Below are positions 18,553 to 26,510 of a stretch of DNA of 64,000 nt, one piece after another. The translations under genes were made by a program, and so were the position numbers. The notes beneath the pieces were generated by a model, which saw nothing but the letters and a program-made list of their open reading frames with translations, made no database searches and was not told the DNA's origin. Numbering within the stretch: the first letter of the stretch is position 1; the number at the start of each line of letters is the position of its first letter. This stretch comes from a candidate division FCPU426 bacterium (GTDB taxonomy: Bacteria > Oederibacteriota > Muellerivitia > Muellerivitales > Muellerivitaceae), in NCBI GenBank assembly GCA_027452205.1, contig DAIDGV010000024.1, forward strand, positions 636,571 through 700,570, read 5' to 3'.

Positions 18553-18978
18553 TTAATCCAAGGGCTGACGACTTTGAAAGCCCCCTTCCAGGCTGTGCCA
18601 ATGGGTGATCTCGGATTCCCCTTCTTTCCAGCACAAAAAGACGATTTCTTGGCCGCGTAGACTGTAAAAATCGATGAGGCCCTGGTTCAAGTCCTTCAAG
18701 TGGGCCCCTAATTGGAATAAACCTTCCAGCAATTCCTCAAAGCGGTGGGTCTGGACCTGGAACTCCTCCATCTGGAGGGCCACGGCTTTTTGAGCGCTGG
18801 GGCTCAGACGGCCTTCCGTGTCAGTCCCGGTCATTTCCTCGATCTCGATCTGGGCTTGGACACGCAGGACCTTGTCCCGGATCTCACGGAGGGATTTGAG
18901 GACCTTCCGGACTTGGGGCAAGGCCGCGTTGGCCTCTTCCAGGGTCATCATTTTGATCTCGGCTTTTTCGTCGGACAA
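18553..18978 (-). CDS. DUF2203-family protein
   Basis: 141-residue soluble protein. It begins with a helical part typical of the family (TLEEANAALPQVRKVLKSLREI) and ends with a conserved segment KDLNQGLIDFYSLRGQEIVFLCW followed by GESEITHWHSLEGGF. This matches DUF2203, a family of unknown function that is widespread in environmental bacteria. It lies upstream of tkt on the same strand (45-base gap) and may share its transcript. It is divergent from the nitroreductase gene. Confidence 0.82.
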   Translation of the reverse strand: MSDEKAEIKMMTLEEANAALPQVRKVLKSLREIRDKVLRVQAQIEIEEMTGTDTEGRLSPSAQKAVALQMEEFQVQTHRFEELLEGLFQLGAHLKDLNQGLIDFYSLRGQEIVFLCWKEGESEITHWHSLEGGFQSRQPLD

Positions 18979-19087
18979 GGTCTTTTCCTTGGGAAATTTC
19001 CGTCATTGTAGCAGGTTAAAAATACGACAAGAGGCACTTTTTCTTTATGATAGGGACCGTTTCCAGACTTTTTTGAAGGACAAGACC

Positions 19088-20089
19088 ATGGGTTTCGATA
19101 AAGTTTGCCGCAGACTTCTTGAATACGGTGTCCTGGCGCCGTCGATCTACAACTCCCAGCCCTGGCGCTTTCAAGTGGATGGCAACGAGGGTGTCATCGA
19201 AGTGCAGGCTTTCTACACCAATGTGCGGCCTTTTGAAGTGGACCCCGAACAAAGAGATCTTTATATGGCGCTGGGCGCTTGCGCCGAGAATATGGCCTTA
19301 ACGGCGCCGGCGATGGGCTATGAGCTCCTTTGGGACCTTTTCCCCGACCAAGGCACGATGGTTCGGTTAAAGTTGAAAGCCTTGCCCGAGGCGGCGCCAG
19401 ACAATCTTTTTTCCTCCCTGCTGACCCGGCAGAGCCACGCTGGAAAATACAAAGAAGGGTCCTTGGGGGATACCCATTTGGACCGGCTCAAGGCGGTTCC
19501 AGCGACTTCGGACAATGAAAACCTCCATCTGGTCACGGGGGCGGAAGCTTCCCGGAAAATTTCCGCTTTATTGCACGACCTTTCCCACGAGGCGAGCCAA
19601 GACGAATTCCTTTGGGAAGAGGCGACCCGATGGACCAAGCCCTCATCGGATGCCGCTGAAGGGGTACCCATGAAAGCCTTCGGGTTGCCGATCTCGGTCA
19701 TGACCCGTTTCGCTTTTTTACGCTTCTGGTCCTATCGAAAAGAACTACGGGAAGTGGCCCGACAGGTTCTCTTGCGCCAGGGCCATGGTGTGGAAGCGCC
19801 GGGGTTCCTGCTGCTGACCAGTTCCAAGCCGGGGCGGGAGAGCTATTTCAACGCGGGTCGTTGGTGGGCCCGGTTGGCTTTGACCTTGAGTGAGATGGAA
19901 TTGGGTTCGCAAACGCTTTTCCTGCCGATCACCCTTAAGAAGACGCATCAACCTTTGCGGGAGATCATGGGTGCGCCTGCCAATGAACAGCCTCTCCTAT
20001 TGGCCCGTTTCGGCCAGCCGGTCGATAAAAAGTGGCCCCGCACGAACCGGCGGAAGCCTTCTTTGGATGGGGTTTATTTCGTCGAATAA
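19088..20089 (+). CDS. Nitroreductase-family (FMN) protein
   Basis: 333-residue protein whose N-terminus LLEYGVLAPSIYNSQPWRFQV is the FMN-binding start of the nitroreductase fold; a later segment FNAGRWWARLALTLSEMELGSQT matches the second FMN-contact region of the Acg/BluB-like long nitroreductases. It would reduce nitro- or quinone-type substrates with NAD(P)H, or act as an orphan flavoprotein. GAAGGA precedes ATG 19088; the open frame before it lies antisense to the DUF2203 gene and is not used. It runs into the promoter of the Fur-family gene. Confidence 0.78.
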   Translation: MGFDKVCRRLLEYGVLAPSIYNSQPWRFQVDGNEGVIEVQAFYTNVRPFEVDPEQRDLYMALGACAENMALTAPAMGYELLWDLFPDQGTMVRLKLKALPEAAPDNLFSSLLTRQSHAGKYKEGSLGDTHLDRLKAVPATSDNENLHLVTGAEASRKISALLHDLSHEASQDEFLWEEATRWTKPSSDAAEGVPMKAFGLPISVMTRFAFLRFWSYRKELREVARQVLLRQGHGVEAPGFLLLTSSKPGRESYFNAGRWWARLALTLSEMELGSQTLFLPITLKKTHQPLREIMGAPANEQPLLLARFGQPVDKKWPRTNRRKPSLDGVYFVE

Positions 20090-20103
20090 GCTCATTCTGC
20101 TAC

Positions 20104-20132
20104 TTGACACTAAATACCGATTGCAATAAATT
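20104..20132 (+). promoter_or_regulatory. Sigma-70-type promoter of the Fur/PerR-family gene
   Basis: TTGACA (20104-20109), a 17-base spacer and TAAATT (20127-20132). The predicted transcription start (about 20139) falls on or next to the ATG at 20140, so the message may be leaderless. Partial dyad symmetry around TTGCAATAAATTACCAA could be an autoregulatory Fur/PerR box, but it is imperfect. Confidence 0.7.
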
Positions 20133-20139
20133 ACCAACC

Positions 20140-20625
20140 ATGAAACAACGGTCCACTGTCGAAGACAAAATGAAGGATTTTGAAAAGCTCTGCCGTGAGC
20201 AGGGCGTTCCCCTGACCGTCCAGCGCCGGGCAGTGCTGGAGGTACTGGCGGGCCGGTTGGACCATCCCACCGCCGATCAGATCTATGCGGATGTTACCCA
20301 TCATTTACCCGATCTTTCCCGCACAACCGTTTATCGTGTTCTCGATACGTTGGTCGACATGGGCGTCATCCATAAGGCCCAACATTTGGGTTCCGCAGCC
20401 CGTTATGACCCGAATACTGAGCGTCATCATCATTTGACCTGCATCCATTGCCATAAAGTGGTGGATCTGGAGGACGAGGCTTTGGACCGCATCAAAGTCC
20501 CGAAGGAATCCTCTAAACAGTTCGAGATCACCGATTATTCGGTGCATTTTAGGGGTTATTGCTCGGACTGCGCGCCAAAGGCCCACAAAAAAAGGCCTGA
20601 CGAACGAATTTCCCGCCGGTGTTGA
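20140..20625 (+). CDS. perR: Fur/PerR-family transcriptional regulator
   Basis: Metal-dependent repressor of 161 residues. The winged helix reads LTVQRRAVLEVL, HPTADQIYADV and LSRTTVYRVLDTLVDMGVI. The metal-binding half has HHHLTCIHC and GYCSDC, the two CxxC pairs of the structural zinc site. The next gene encodes a peroxiredoxin, which points to PerR-like peroxide sensing rather than iron regulation, although sequence alone cannot separate PerR from Fur. No ribosome-binding site precedes ATG 20140, and the promoter geometry suggests leaderless translation; an alternative ATG lies at 20170. Confidence 0.88.
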   Translation: MKQRSTVEDKMKDFEKLCREQGVPLTVQRRAVLEVLAGRLDHPTADQIYADVTHHLPDLSRTTVYRVLDTLVDMGVIHKAQHLGSAARYDPNTERHHHLTCIHCHKVVDLEDEALDRIKVPKESSKQFEITDYSVHFRGYCSDCAPKAHKKRPDERISRRC

Positions 20626-20701
20626 ATCGGCGGTGTGGATTTCGAAATACTACCGCCTGCAGAGACGGTGGGATGAGATTGAAAATTTTAAGGAGGATGT
20701 T

Positions 20702-21223
20702 ATGCCAGCTCAAGTCGGACAAAAAGCCCCGGATTTTCAAGGCCAAGCCTTGATGCCGAACGGCGAGTTCAAAGAGATCAAGTTGTCGGATTATAAAGGG
20801 AAGTGGGTCGTTCTGTTCTTCTATCCCCTCGATTTCACTTTTGTGTGTCCGACCGAGATCAAAGCCTTTAATGAGAAGTTCGATGAGTTCCACAAGTCTG
20901 GCGCGGAGATCATCACCGCTTCGACGGACAGCGTTTACAGCCACAAGGCCTGGCAGGAAAGCAGCTTGGGCAAGTTGAAGTTCCCCCACTTGGCGGACAC
21001 CAACCACCAAACGTCCCGCGCCTATGGCGTGTTGATCGAAGAGAAGGGTATCGCTTTGCGCGGCACTTTCATCATCGATCCGGAAGGCAACCTGAAGCAC
21101 GCCACCGTGAACGATACGGCCGTCGGCCGTAACGTCGAGGAGACGCTCCGCACCTTGTCGGCTTTCGAGACCGGCAAATTGACGGGTTGCGGCTGGACCC
21201 CTGGCCAAAAGACCATCAACTAA
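20702..21223 (+). CDS. Typical 2-Cys peroxiredoxin (AhpC/Prx type)
   Basis: Reduces hydrogen peroxide and organic peroxides with thioredoxin-type electron donors. The peroxidatic Cys lies in DFTFVCPTEI (about residues 42-51) and the resolving Cys in LTGCGWTPGQ near the C-terminus. At 173 residues it is slightly shorter than usual. AAGGAGG before ATG 20702 is a strong ribosome-binding site, so the open frame upstream is ignored. It is 76 bases downstream of the PerR-like gene and ends at a terminator; the pair is probably one peroxide-responsive unit. Confidence 0.95.
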   Translation: MPAQVGQKAPDFQGQALMPNGEFKEIKLSDYKGKWVVLFFYPLDFTFVCPTEIKAFNEKFDEFHKSGAEIITASTDSVYSHKAWQESSLGKLKFPHLADTNHQTSRAYGVLIEEKGIALRGTFIIDPEGNLKHATVNDTAVGRNVEETLRTLSAFETGKLTGCGWTPGQKTIN

Positions 21224-21245
21224 GCCTTTAGGTCCTGTTGTTCGC

Positions 21246-21281
21246 AAGGGTTCTTCCCTTTGGGGGAGGGCCCTTTTTTTA
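21246..21281 (+). terminator. Rho-independent terminator after the peroxiredoxin gene
   Basis: AAGGG...TTCCC / GGGGGA...CCCTT stem followed by a T-run of eight; it reaches the end of the convergent gene at 21279. Confidence 0.8.
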
Positions 21282-22490
21282 TTCCGGCCGTTGGATGGAA
21301 ACGTCGCCCTGCGAGTCCGGCGGCGGTGCATCAATGGTCCGCTTGTGGCTATAAAGGACGGTTTGCCCCTTGAGCATAGGAAAGAAAAGTGGGTCCGAAA
21401 GCCGGGGGGCGAAGACATAACTCGAAAGCCCCGGGCCCCTCTTGAGGCCATGCCCGGTCACCTGATCTTGAAAGGTCAATCGTACGGGACCATTGCCCAG
21501 AATGGACAGGTGCTGGATGGCCCAGTCGCCTTGTCGCAGTTCTTTCGTGTAGGGCAACCAGAAGAAGTTGTGGTGTTTCCCCGTGGGTTGCGGTTCCCGG
21601 TTCCGGTCGATCGACCGAAGTTCTCCCTTTTCAAGCCGCAAACAGATGTTCTCAGGAGGCTCTTTTTTATCCGTGAAGGTCTGGGTGGAATAGACCAAGG
21701 TGGTGTCCCCCAGAAAGGCCCTGCCCCAATGCCAGCTTTCCACGAATTGGCCGAGCGGCACTCTCCCCCAGTGATGATCGTGATAGCCCTGGCCCACGAA
21801 CCCCATCTCCTTTTTTACGTCCCCGGCTTGGTCACACCATTGGAATGTGCCCTCGACCCGGCACAGCGGGGCTGCCAGGACCCAGGTGTGGGTGGAGGGA
21901 AACTCGGGTTGGGGTAAGTTGCCCAACGCTTTGGTCAGGGGCGTGAAGAAAAGGCGGGCCCGAAGGACGGATCGGCCCCGCAATAAGGGTGATTGTACGG
22001 TGATGATGTAAGAAGGCGGATCGCTGGTATCCCAATTAAAACGATTGGGACCCAATAGAACGGCGCCCTGTTGATCAGAAGCTTTCAAAAAGGACATTGA
22101 GAATTCTTGAGTGGTCTCGCCGATCAGCGAACCTTTGTCGAAGACCTGAAAGAAAACGCCGTTGTGGTCCAGAGGCCGGGGTGGATCAACGATGGGACCT
22201 GACGAAGTCAGGGGGGATTTGGCCTTCTTCCAATAAGTTTTTAAGTTATCCTGATAATAGGCGGAGAAAAGATCGCCCGCGGAAAAACGCAAGGTGAAAG
22301 ACAGGTCGTTCTTTTCGTCGGTCGCGTCGAAATGCCACCACTCATAACCTCCGGGTGAGGTCTGAGGACGGTGAAAATCCTGGTTTACGCCTGAAAGTAG
22401 GTTCACGGTTGGCCATTCTCGCTTGGTATTGGTGGTTCTTATCGTTTTGGCTGCTTTATTGCGCGGTGGAGAACGCGCTTCTTTTCTCAA
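21279..22490 (-). CDS. Carotenoid 1,2-hydratase/AttH (CrtC-like) family protein
   Basis: Lipocalin-like two-domain protein. GGYEWWHFDA near the N-terminus and the region GQGYHDHHWGRVPL with FVESWHWGRAFLGD are family hallmarks of CrtC-like hydratases and AttH. CrtC adds water to the 1,2 double bond of acyclic carotenoids. Its 5' end overlaps that of the divergent glycosyltransferase gene, which has a CrtQ/HpnB-like sequence, so the pair could modify a carotenoid or other isoprenoid. No phytoene synthase or desaturase is in the window. The start is uncertain: ATG 22490 or GTG 22406. Confidence 0.78.
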   Translation of the reverse strand: MRKEARSPPRNKAAKTIRTTNTKREWPTVNLLSGVNQDFHRPQTSPGGYEWWHFDATDEKNDLSFTLRFSAGDLFSAYYQDNLKTYWKKAKSPLTSSGPIVDPPRPLDHNGVFFQVFDKGSLIGETTQEFSMSFLKASDQQGAVLLGPNRFNWDTSDPPSYIITVQSPLLRGRSVLRARLFFTPLTKALGNLPQPEFPSTHTWVLAAPLCRVEGTFQWCDQAGDVKKEMGFVGQGYHDHHWGRVPLGQFVESWHWGRAFLGDTTLVYSTQTFTDKKEPPENICLRLEKGELRSIDRNREPQPTGKHHNFFWLPYTKELRQGDWAIQHLSILGNGPVRLTFQDQVTGHGLKRGPGLSSYVFAPRLSDPLFFPMLKGQTVLYSHKRTIDAPPPDSQGDVSIQRPE

Positions 22491-23539
22491 AACCGCCCCG
22501 GGCCGACCGATTCCGTAAAAAATGGCCCAAGGTATCCATCTTGGTCCCTGCCCGGAACGAAAAAGAACGGATCGAGCCTTGTCTTAAGACGCTTTTGGCT
22601 TTGGACCACCCCAATTATGAAGTGATCGTTTTGGACGACCGGTCCACCGACGGCACGTTCAATTTAGTCCAGCGCTATGCCCGGCGCAATGCCTGTCTGA
22701 AGGTGATCCGTGGGAAAGAGTTACCCTCGGGGTGGTTGGGAAAGCCATGGGCTTGCTACCAACTGGCCCAAAAGGCCAAAGGTGAATGGCTCCTTTTTAT
22801 CGATGCGGATACCTGGCATTTGCCCGAAACGCTCAAGCGCACCACCCAAATGGCCGAGGCAACCGACGCGGACGCGTTGTCCTTATTGACCCGCCAAGTG
22901 ACCCGGACGCCGATGGAAGCTTTGGTCATCCCGGTCATGGCCTTCCACCTCCTGAGCTTTTTCCCGGCCCGATGGGCCTTGAATGCCAATAGTATCTGGA
23001 GCCGATTCGCGGGTGTCAGCGGCCAGTTCATTTTCATCAAACGAAAAGTGTACGAAGCTTTTGGCGGTCATCGAACGGTGAAGAACGAGATCGTGGAAGA
23101 CCTGAACTTTGGCAAAAACCTGGTCCAGGCGGGCTATCGGGTGATGCTGGGAGACGGAAGCGACTTTTCTTTGTGTCGAATGTACCGTAACACAAAAGAG
23201 GTCTGGGAAGGGTTCTCGAAGAACTTCTATCCAGCCTTGCGATTTTCGCAGCTTTATTTTTGGAACAGTATCGTGGTGTTGCTGGTCGCGGGGGCGCTAC
23301 CCTTTGTCGTTCTTGATTTGGGCCCGGGTTCGCCAGCTTTCATGCCCGCAATGGTCCTCTGTTGTGTTCTTTGGTCAGTGCGGGGTTATCAAGCCTATCG
23401 ATATGGAATGAGCCGAGCCTCAGTGGTTTTTCACCCTTTAGGCTGTTTACTTTTCGCTTTGATCGGTCTGAATTCGCTGCGGTGGTTCTTGACGGAGCAG
23501 GGGCATTGGAAGGGCCGACAACTGACAGCGCAACGTTAG
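22355..23539 (+). CDS. Membrane-bound family 2 glycosyltransferase (CrtQ/HpnB-like)
   Basis: GT2 enzyme with one N-terminal and about three C-terminal hydrophobic segments. Catalytic motifs: SILVPARNEKERIE, VLDDRSTDGT, GWLGKPWACYQLAQKA and LFIDADTW (DxD). The GKPWAC segment is typical of glycosyltransferases acting on carotenoids (CrtQ, CruC) or associated with hopanoids (HpnB). Start choice is difficult: GTG 22355 overlaps the divergent CrtC-like gene, and TTG 22409 is an alternative; neither has a strong ribosome-binding site. The last 4 bases overlap the convergent DUF1844 gene. Confidence 0.85.
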   Translation: MRSEDGENPGLRLKVGSRLAILAWYWWFLSFWLLYCAVENALLFSKPPRADRFRKKWPKVSILVPARNEKERIEPCLKTLLALDHPNYEVIVLDDRSTDGTFNLVQRYARRNACLKVIRGKELPSGWLGKPWACYQLAQKAKGEWLLFIDADTWHLPETLKRTTQMAEATDADALSLLTRQVTRTPMEALVIPVMAFHLLSFFPARWALNANSIWSRFAGVSGQFIFIKRKVYEAFGGHRTVKNEIVEDLNFGKNLVQAGYRVMLGDGSDFSLCRMYRNTKEVWEGFSKNFYPALRFSQLYFWNSIVVLLVAGALPFVVLDLGPGSPAFMPAMVLCCVLWSVRGYQAYRYGMSRASVVFHPLGCLLFALIGLNSLRWFLTEQGHWKGRQLTAQR

Positions 23540-23976
23540 TTCTTCGGCGGGGCGTTCTGTTTCTTTTTGGAAATCTCGTCCTGGACCATCCGGATCCATT
23601 CTTTCACGTCGGTCTTAGGAACGTTGGTGCCCGGAGGGGTCGGTACCAAGGGCCGGGGAGCCGCAGCGGGCGCGGGGACTTTTGCTTTATCTCGGGTTTT
23701 TTCCACATAGGTCTTTTGCAGATCGTCTAAAACTTCCCTTAACACCTTTTTCTCGTCGATGTTCAAATTGCCTGAGGTTTTCTTTATCAAAGAAGAGATC
23801 ATGTTGATGGTGATGCGGGCCCGAGCCAGGTTCAGCTCTTTATCTTTATAGTAAGGATGCGGTAGTTCACCCAGGTCGATCTTGGCCGAAGACGCCAACA
23901 TGACGACGAGATCGATGAAATAAAAATCGGTCACGCCCCATTCTTTGTTGTCTTTGTACTTTTGTGGTTCGGCCAT
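23536..23976 (-). CDS. DUF1844-family protein
   Basis: 146-residue soluble protein. The segment FYFIDLVVMLASSAKIDLGE followed by LNLARARITINMISSLIKKT and GNLNIDEKKVL matches the DUF1844 family, of unknown function. A long Pro/Ala linker (about residues 100-120) joins it to a C-terminal amphipathic helix (DVKEWIRMVQDEISKKK), which ordinary family members lack as far as I recall. ATG 23976 is preferred to the upstream ATG 23988 because the conserved start follows it. Confidence 0.8.
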   Translation of the reverse strand: MAEPQKYKDNKEWGVTDFYFIDLVVMLASSAKIDLGELPHPYYKDKELNLARARITINMISSLIKKTSGNLNIDEKKVLREVLDDLQKTYVEKTRDKAKVPAPAAAPRPLVPTPPGTNVPKTDVKEWIRMVQDEISKKKQNAPPKN

Positions 23977-24078
23977 AGGTCCCTTCAAGGTTCCACATCC
24001 AGCAAGTGATGATAAACGCCCCCAGCGGGGAATTCATTAAAACTTTCGATGTCAGGGATGAAAATAGGGAAAAACCGC

Positions 24079-24120
24079 AAAAAAAGAACCCCGCCCGTTC
24101 TTAGGAAAGAAGGGTGGGTT
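24079..24120 (-). terminator. Rho-independent terminator of the lipoprotein gene
   Basis: Minus-strand stem of GC-rich arms (AACCCaCCC...GGGcGGGGTT) plus AAGAA pairing, followed by TTTTTTT, 12 bases past the stop of the gene at 24133. Confidence 0.8.
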
Positions 24121-24132
24121 AAAAAGAGGGAA

Positions 24133-24783
24133 TCAGAATAGTTTTTTAGTCCAAATCGATTGTTTTTTGGTCTCGCTCTGCACTTTTTTGCGCATAGCGG
24201 TAAAACCGCTCACTGGAGAAAGACCGCCCATAGGAGGAAGGGGAAAATCGTTATTCGGGGGACTTTTCTTGGTCCAGAAATAAAAGCCGACCGCTGCGAC
24301 CAAGGCAATCCCGGCAACGATCAAAGGCCAACGAGAACCTGGTTTTTTAGGTGCTTGAGCGGTGACCGGAGTAAAGGTGGCCATTGGGGTCGAAGCGGAG
24401 GAAGCGGATGAGAAAGAGGCCATGGTTGGGATCGGGGTGGCTAAAGGAGCAGCCATCATCGGAACGGATCTTTTGGCCATGACAACCGCGTGATTTACAG
24501 TGTTATGTTTATAAGAAATTTTTTTCTTGGTGTAGGAATTCACGCCTGTCGTTATGGGTGGAACAGCGGCGTTAGTAGTCGCCGTCTGAGTCGGTGAAAC
24601 CATGGCGGTGGCGGTCATGACCACTTTAGGCGGGGGAGGCATGGTCGAAGATTTCAGGTTGGTTTCAGGGATCTTTTCGCTCTTGACCTCGTTCTTTCCG
24701 CAAGCGGGAAGAAGAAGAGCGCTCGAAAGAGCTAGTACCCAGAGTAGATGCGTGGTTTTGGTGTTCAAAGGTGTTCTCCCCAT
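24133..24783 (-). CDS. Putative lipoprotein with C-terminal membrane helix, unknown function
   Basis: 216 residues. A lipoprotein signal ends in LLLPAC (Cys at about residue 28). The middle is low-complexity Ser/Thr/Pro/Ala/Met with several MATATP-type repeats. A single transmembrane helix (WPLIVAGIALVAAVGFYFW) lies at about 150-168, followed by a basic tail. A lipobox plus a distant internal helix is unusual and could anchor the protein at two points. I recognise no family. Confidence 0.6.
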   Translation of the reverse strand: MGRTPLNTKTTHLLWVLALSSALLLPACGKNEVKSEKIPETNLKSSTMPPPPKVVMTATAMVSPTQTATTNAAVPPITTGVNSYTKKKISYKHNTVNHAVVMAKRSVPMMAAPLATPIPTMASFSSASSASTPMATFTPVTAQAPKKPGSRWPLIVAGIALVAAVGFYFWTKKSPPNNDFPLPPMGGLSPVSGFTAMRKKVQSETKKQSIWTKKLF

Positions 24784-24921
24784 AAAAAATCCTACAGGGC
24801 CTTATTTTAACGAAGTTCCAGGGTCCTGTGAAGGGAAACGATGAAAAGGAAGGGGACCTAGAATAAAAAGGCGGATTTTAGGCATGAAAGGGGAAAGCTA
24901 AAAGCGAAGGATATTCTCAAA

Positions 24922-25016
<95 letters not shown>

Positions 25017-25070
25017 GTGAGCTCAATTGTCATTTCTATAGGCTGAAAGGGACATAAGTTTATTCGGTTT

Positions 25071-25094
25071 AAGGGATTTTGTCCCTTTTTTTTT
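25071..25094 (+). terminator. Orphan plus-strand terminator between the two tRNA-Ser genes
   Basis: AAGGGA / TCCCTT stem with a 5-base loop followed by a run of nine T. It reads on the plus strand, while both flanking tRNA genes lie on the minus strand and no plus-strand gene precedes it. Confidence 0.6.
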
Positions 25095-25189
25095 GAGGAA
25101 AAAGACCGTGGATTAATGGTCTTTTGGACAAGTGCGGGGCCTATCGGAGGGGCAGCGCCGAACCTACGGTTCGATTTTCTGGATTATCA

Positions 25190-25228
25190 CCATAGGCAGA
25201 AGGCATTTTTAATGCCGTCTGCCTATGG
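25190..25228. repeat. 39-base inverted repeat overlapping the tRNA-Ser(UGA) CCA end
   Basis: Arms CCATAGGCAGA (25190-25200) and TCTGCCTATGG (25218-25228), plus inner GGCATT/AATGCC with one mismatch and a TTT loop. The right arm includes the 3' CCA of the tRNA gene (25226-25228). No T-run follows on the minus strand, so it does not look like a terminator. Confidence 0.85.
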
Positions 25229-25312
25229 CGGAGGGTGCAGGACTCGAACCTGCAAGGGATTTCTCCCGGTGGATTTCAAGTCCACTGCCTTACCAATTAG
25301 GACTAACCCTCC
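25226..25312 (-). tRNA. tRNA-Ser (UGA)
   Basis: Class II tRNA of 87 bases with encoded CCA. Acceptor GGAGGGT/ACCCTCC; anticodon arm GTGGA-CTTGAAA-TCCAC gives UGA; extra arm CGGGAGAAATCCC; T-arm TGCAGGTTCGAGTCCTGCA. A strong inverted repeat abuts its 3' end. Confidence 0.97.
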
Positions 25313-25461
25313 AACCGGGCCGATTTTACCTGTTTTCGGCAGCGCTGTCAGGGCACAAATTGTCCTGCTACAAGCGCGAAAAGGCTGAAAGAGCTTGGGT
25401 ATGGATGAAAAGGACCTCGAATTTGGAATAGTTGTTGAACAAAAGGTCCGAAATTATTTTG

Positions 25462-25481
25462 GATCATCGTGTCCGATGATC
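25462..25481. repeat. Perfect 20-base hairpin in intergenic DNA
   Basis: GATCATCG-TGTC-CGATGATC, 8-bp stem with a 4-base loop, within the 675-base stretch 25313-25987 that has no recognisable protein gene. Confidence 0.6.
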
Positions 25482-25645
25482 TTAGGTGGGTCAAGAAGAA
25501 GGATCAAAAAATGACCAATGACGAAAAAAGGGGACATCTACACGCGCTGCAAACCCAGGTTTTAAGTTCCGACTTGCTCCGGCGTTCCGAAAGGTAAACG
25601 GTAAGCTAAAGCGGCCTGAGGGTTTATTTCTAGGTTTTTGTTCGC

Positions 25646-25849
25646 GTGATGGGATTTAAATCCAATTGTCCGAGCCGGTTCTGTAAGGACGCTTACAAAT
25701 TGTCACTCAACTGGGAAGATCACCTCTATGACGGCTCGGGCATTTATAGCGTTTGGACCTTTCAATCCCGGGTCTCCATCCGACAAAACGGCAATTTTGG
25801 AGTATTCAACGCGGAAAGGGATCGGAGAGCCTCTTCCGCGTTTTCGTTT
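25646..25849 (+). ncRNA. Candidate structured RNA of unknown class
   Basis: Nested complementary segments: GGGATT (25651-25656) with AATCCC (25764-25769), TCCAA (25661-25665) with TTGGA (25753-25757), CCGAGCCG (25670-25677) with CGGCTCGG (25732-25739), and an inner TGTAAG-GACG-CTTACA hairpin. A terminator-like hairpin AACGCGGAA/TTCCGCGTT (25808-25842) with T-rich tail closes the element. The layout loosely recalls 6S RNA, but I see no decisive signature of a known class. A 74-codon frame across it shows no protein-like composition. Confidence 0.35.
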
Positions 25850-25918
25850 CTAGGAAAAAACATTTTCTAACAAGACCCACTTTTTTTAACTTTTACTTAA
25901 GCCATAACGGCTTCCGAT

Positions 25919-25924
25919 TAAAAT
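25919..25924 (+). promoter_or_regulatory. Candidate -10 element (TAAAAT) for the Nudix gene
   Basis: TTAAAAT box 64 bases before ATG 25988, with no clear -35. The rest of 25850-25987 shows nothing else. Confidence 0.35.
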
Positions 25925-25987
25925 AAGTACAGCGATGGATAGCCGTCGCAAATATCCGGTCGATTGACCGTACCTTAGCGGGAAGCC

Positions 25988-26452
25988 ATGCCTCATATCC
26001 ACGAAAAGATCGATTTCACGGTTTCAGTTTTCATTGTTCGGGACCAAAAGGTTCTTTTTGTTTTTCACCGGCAGTTGCAGCGATGGTTGCCTATCGGCGG
26101 GCATATCGAACTAGAGGAGAATCCGGAACAAGCGGCTATCCGCGAGGCCAAGGAAGAAAGCGGGCTGGATGTGGAGTTGGTCGGTGAAAGATCGCCTTTA
26201 GAAGCGGAACCCGGGCTTATCCCCTTGTTAGCCCCGAGTTATATGGATATCCACCTCATCAAAGAGCCCCATTGGCATATTGGGCTCATCTATTTTGCCC
26301 GGGTCAAGGCCGGACAAGTGACCTTGAACGTGGAAGAACACCAGGATATCCAATGGTTAGGCGAAAGCGACTTGGATGAAGTTCAGTGGGAACTGACCAA
26401 ACCCCTGAAATTCTACGCTCGCGAAGCTTTGAAGAGGGTTCGGGAAAGCTGA
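25988..26452 (+). CDS. Nudix hydrolase
   Basis: 154-residue hydrolase of nucleoside diphosphate-linked compounds. The Nudix box is complete: G38GHIELEENPEQAAIREAKEESG, with the catalytic REAKEE helix. A His-rich segment (HIHEKIDF, HWHIGLIYFARV) flanks it. The substrate cannot be told from sequence; oxidised nucleotides or sugar nucleotides are possible. The small basic gene at 26511 follows on the same strand. Confidence 0.92.
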   Translation: MPHIHEKIDFTVSVFIVRDQKVLFVFHRQLQRWLPIGGHIELEENPEQAAIREAKEESGLDVELVGERSPLEAEPGLIPLLAPSYMDIHLIKEPHWHIGLIYFARVKAGQVTLNVEEHQDIQWLGESDLDEVQWELTKPLKFYAREALKRVRES

Positions 26453-26510
26453 CCCAGGTCATTTTCAAGAAAGCCCGCCCTGAGGTCCAATAAGAACAAG
26501 GGAGGGTGTC

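Noticed and set aside
18818..19087. N-terminal extension of the nitroreductase
   Set aside because: It lies antisense to the conserved DUF2203 gene; ATG 19088 has its own GAAGGA site.
25226..25312. tRNA-Sec
   Set aside because: The anticodon is UGA, not UCA, and the acceptor arm has normal length.
25646..25870. 74-codon frame as a protein gene
   Set aside because: No ribosome-binding site and no family resemblance; the DNA is better explained by RNA stems, though that is itself unproven.
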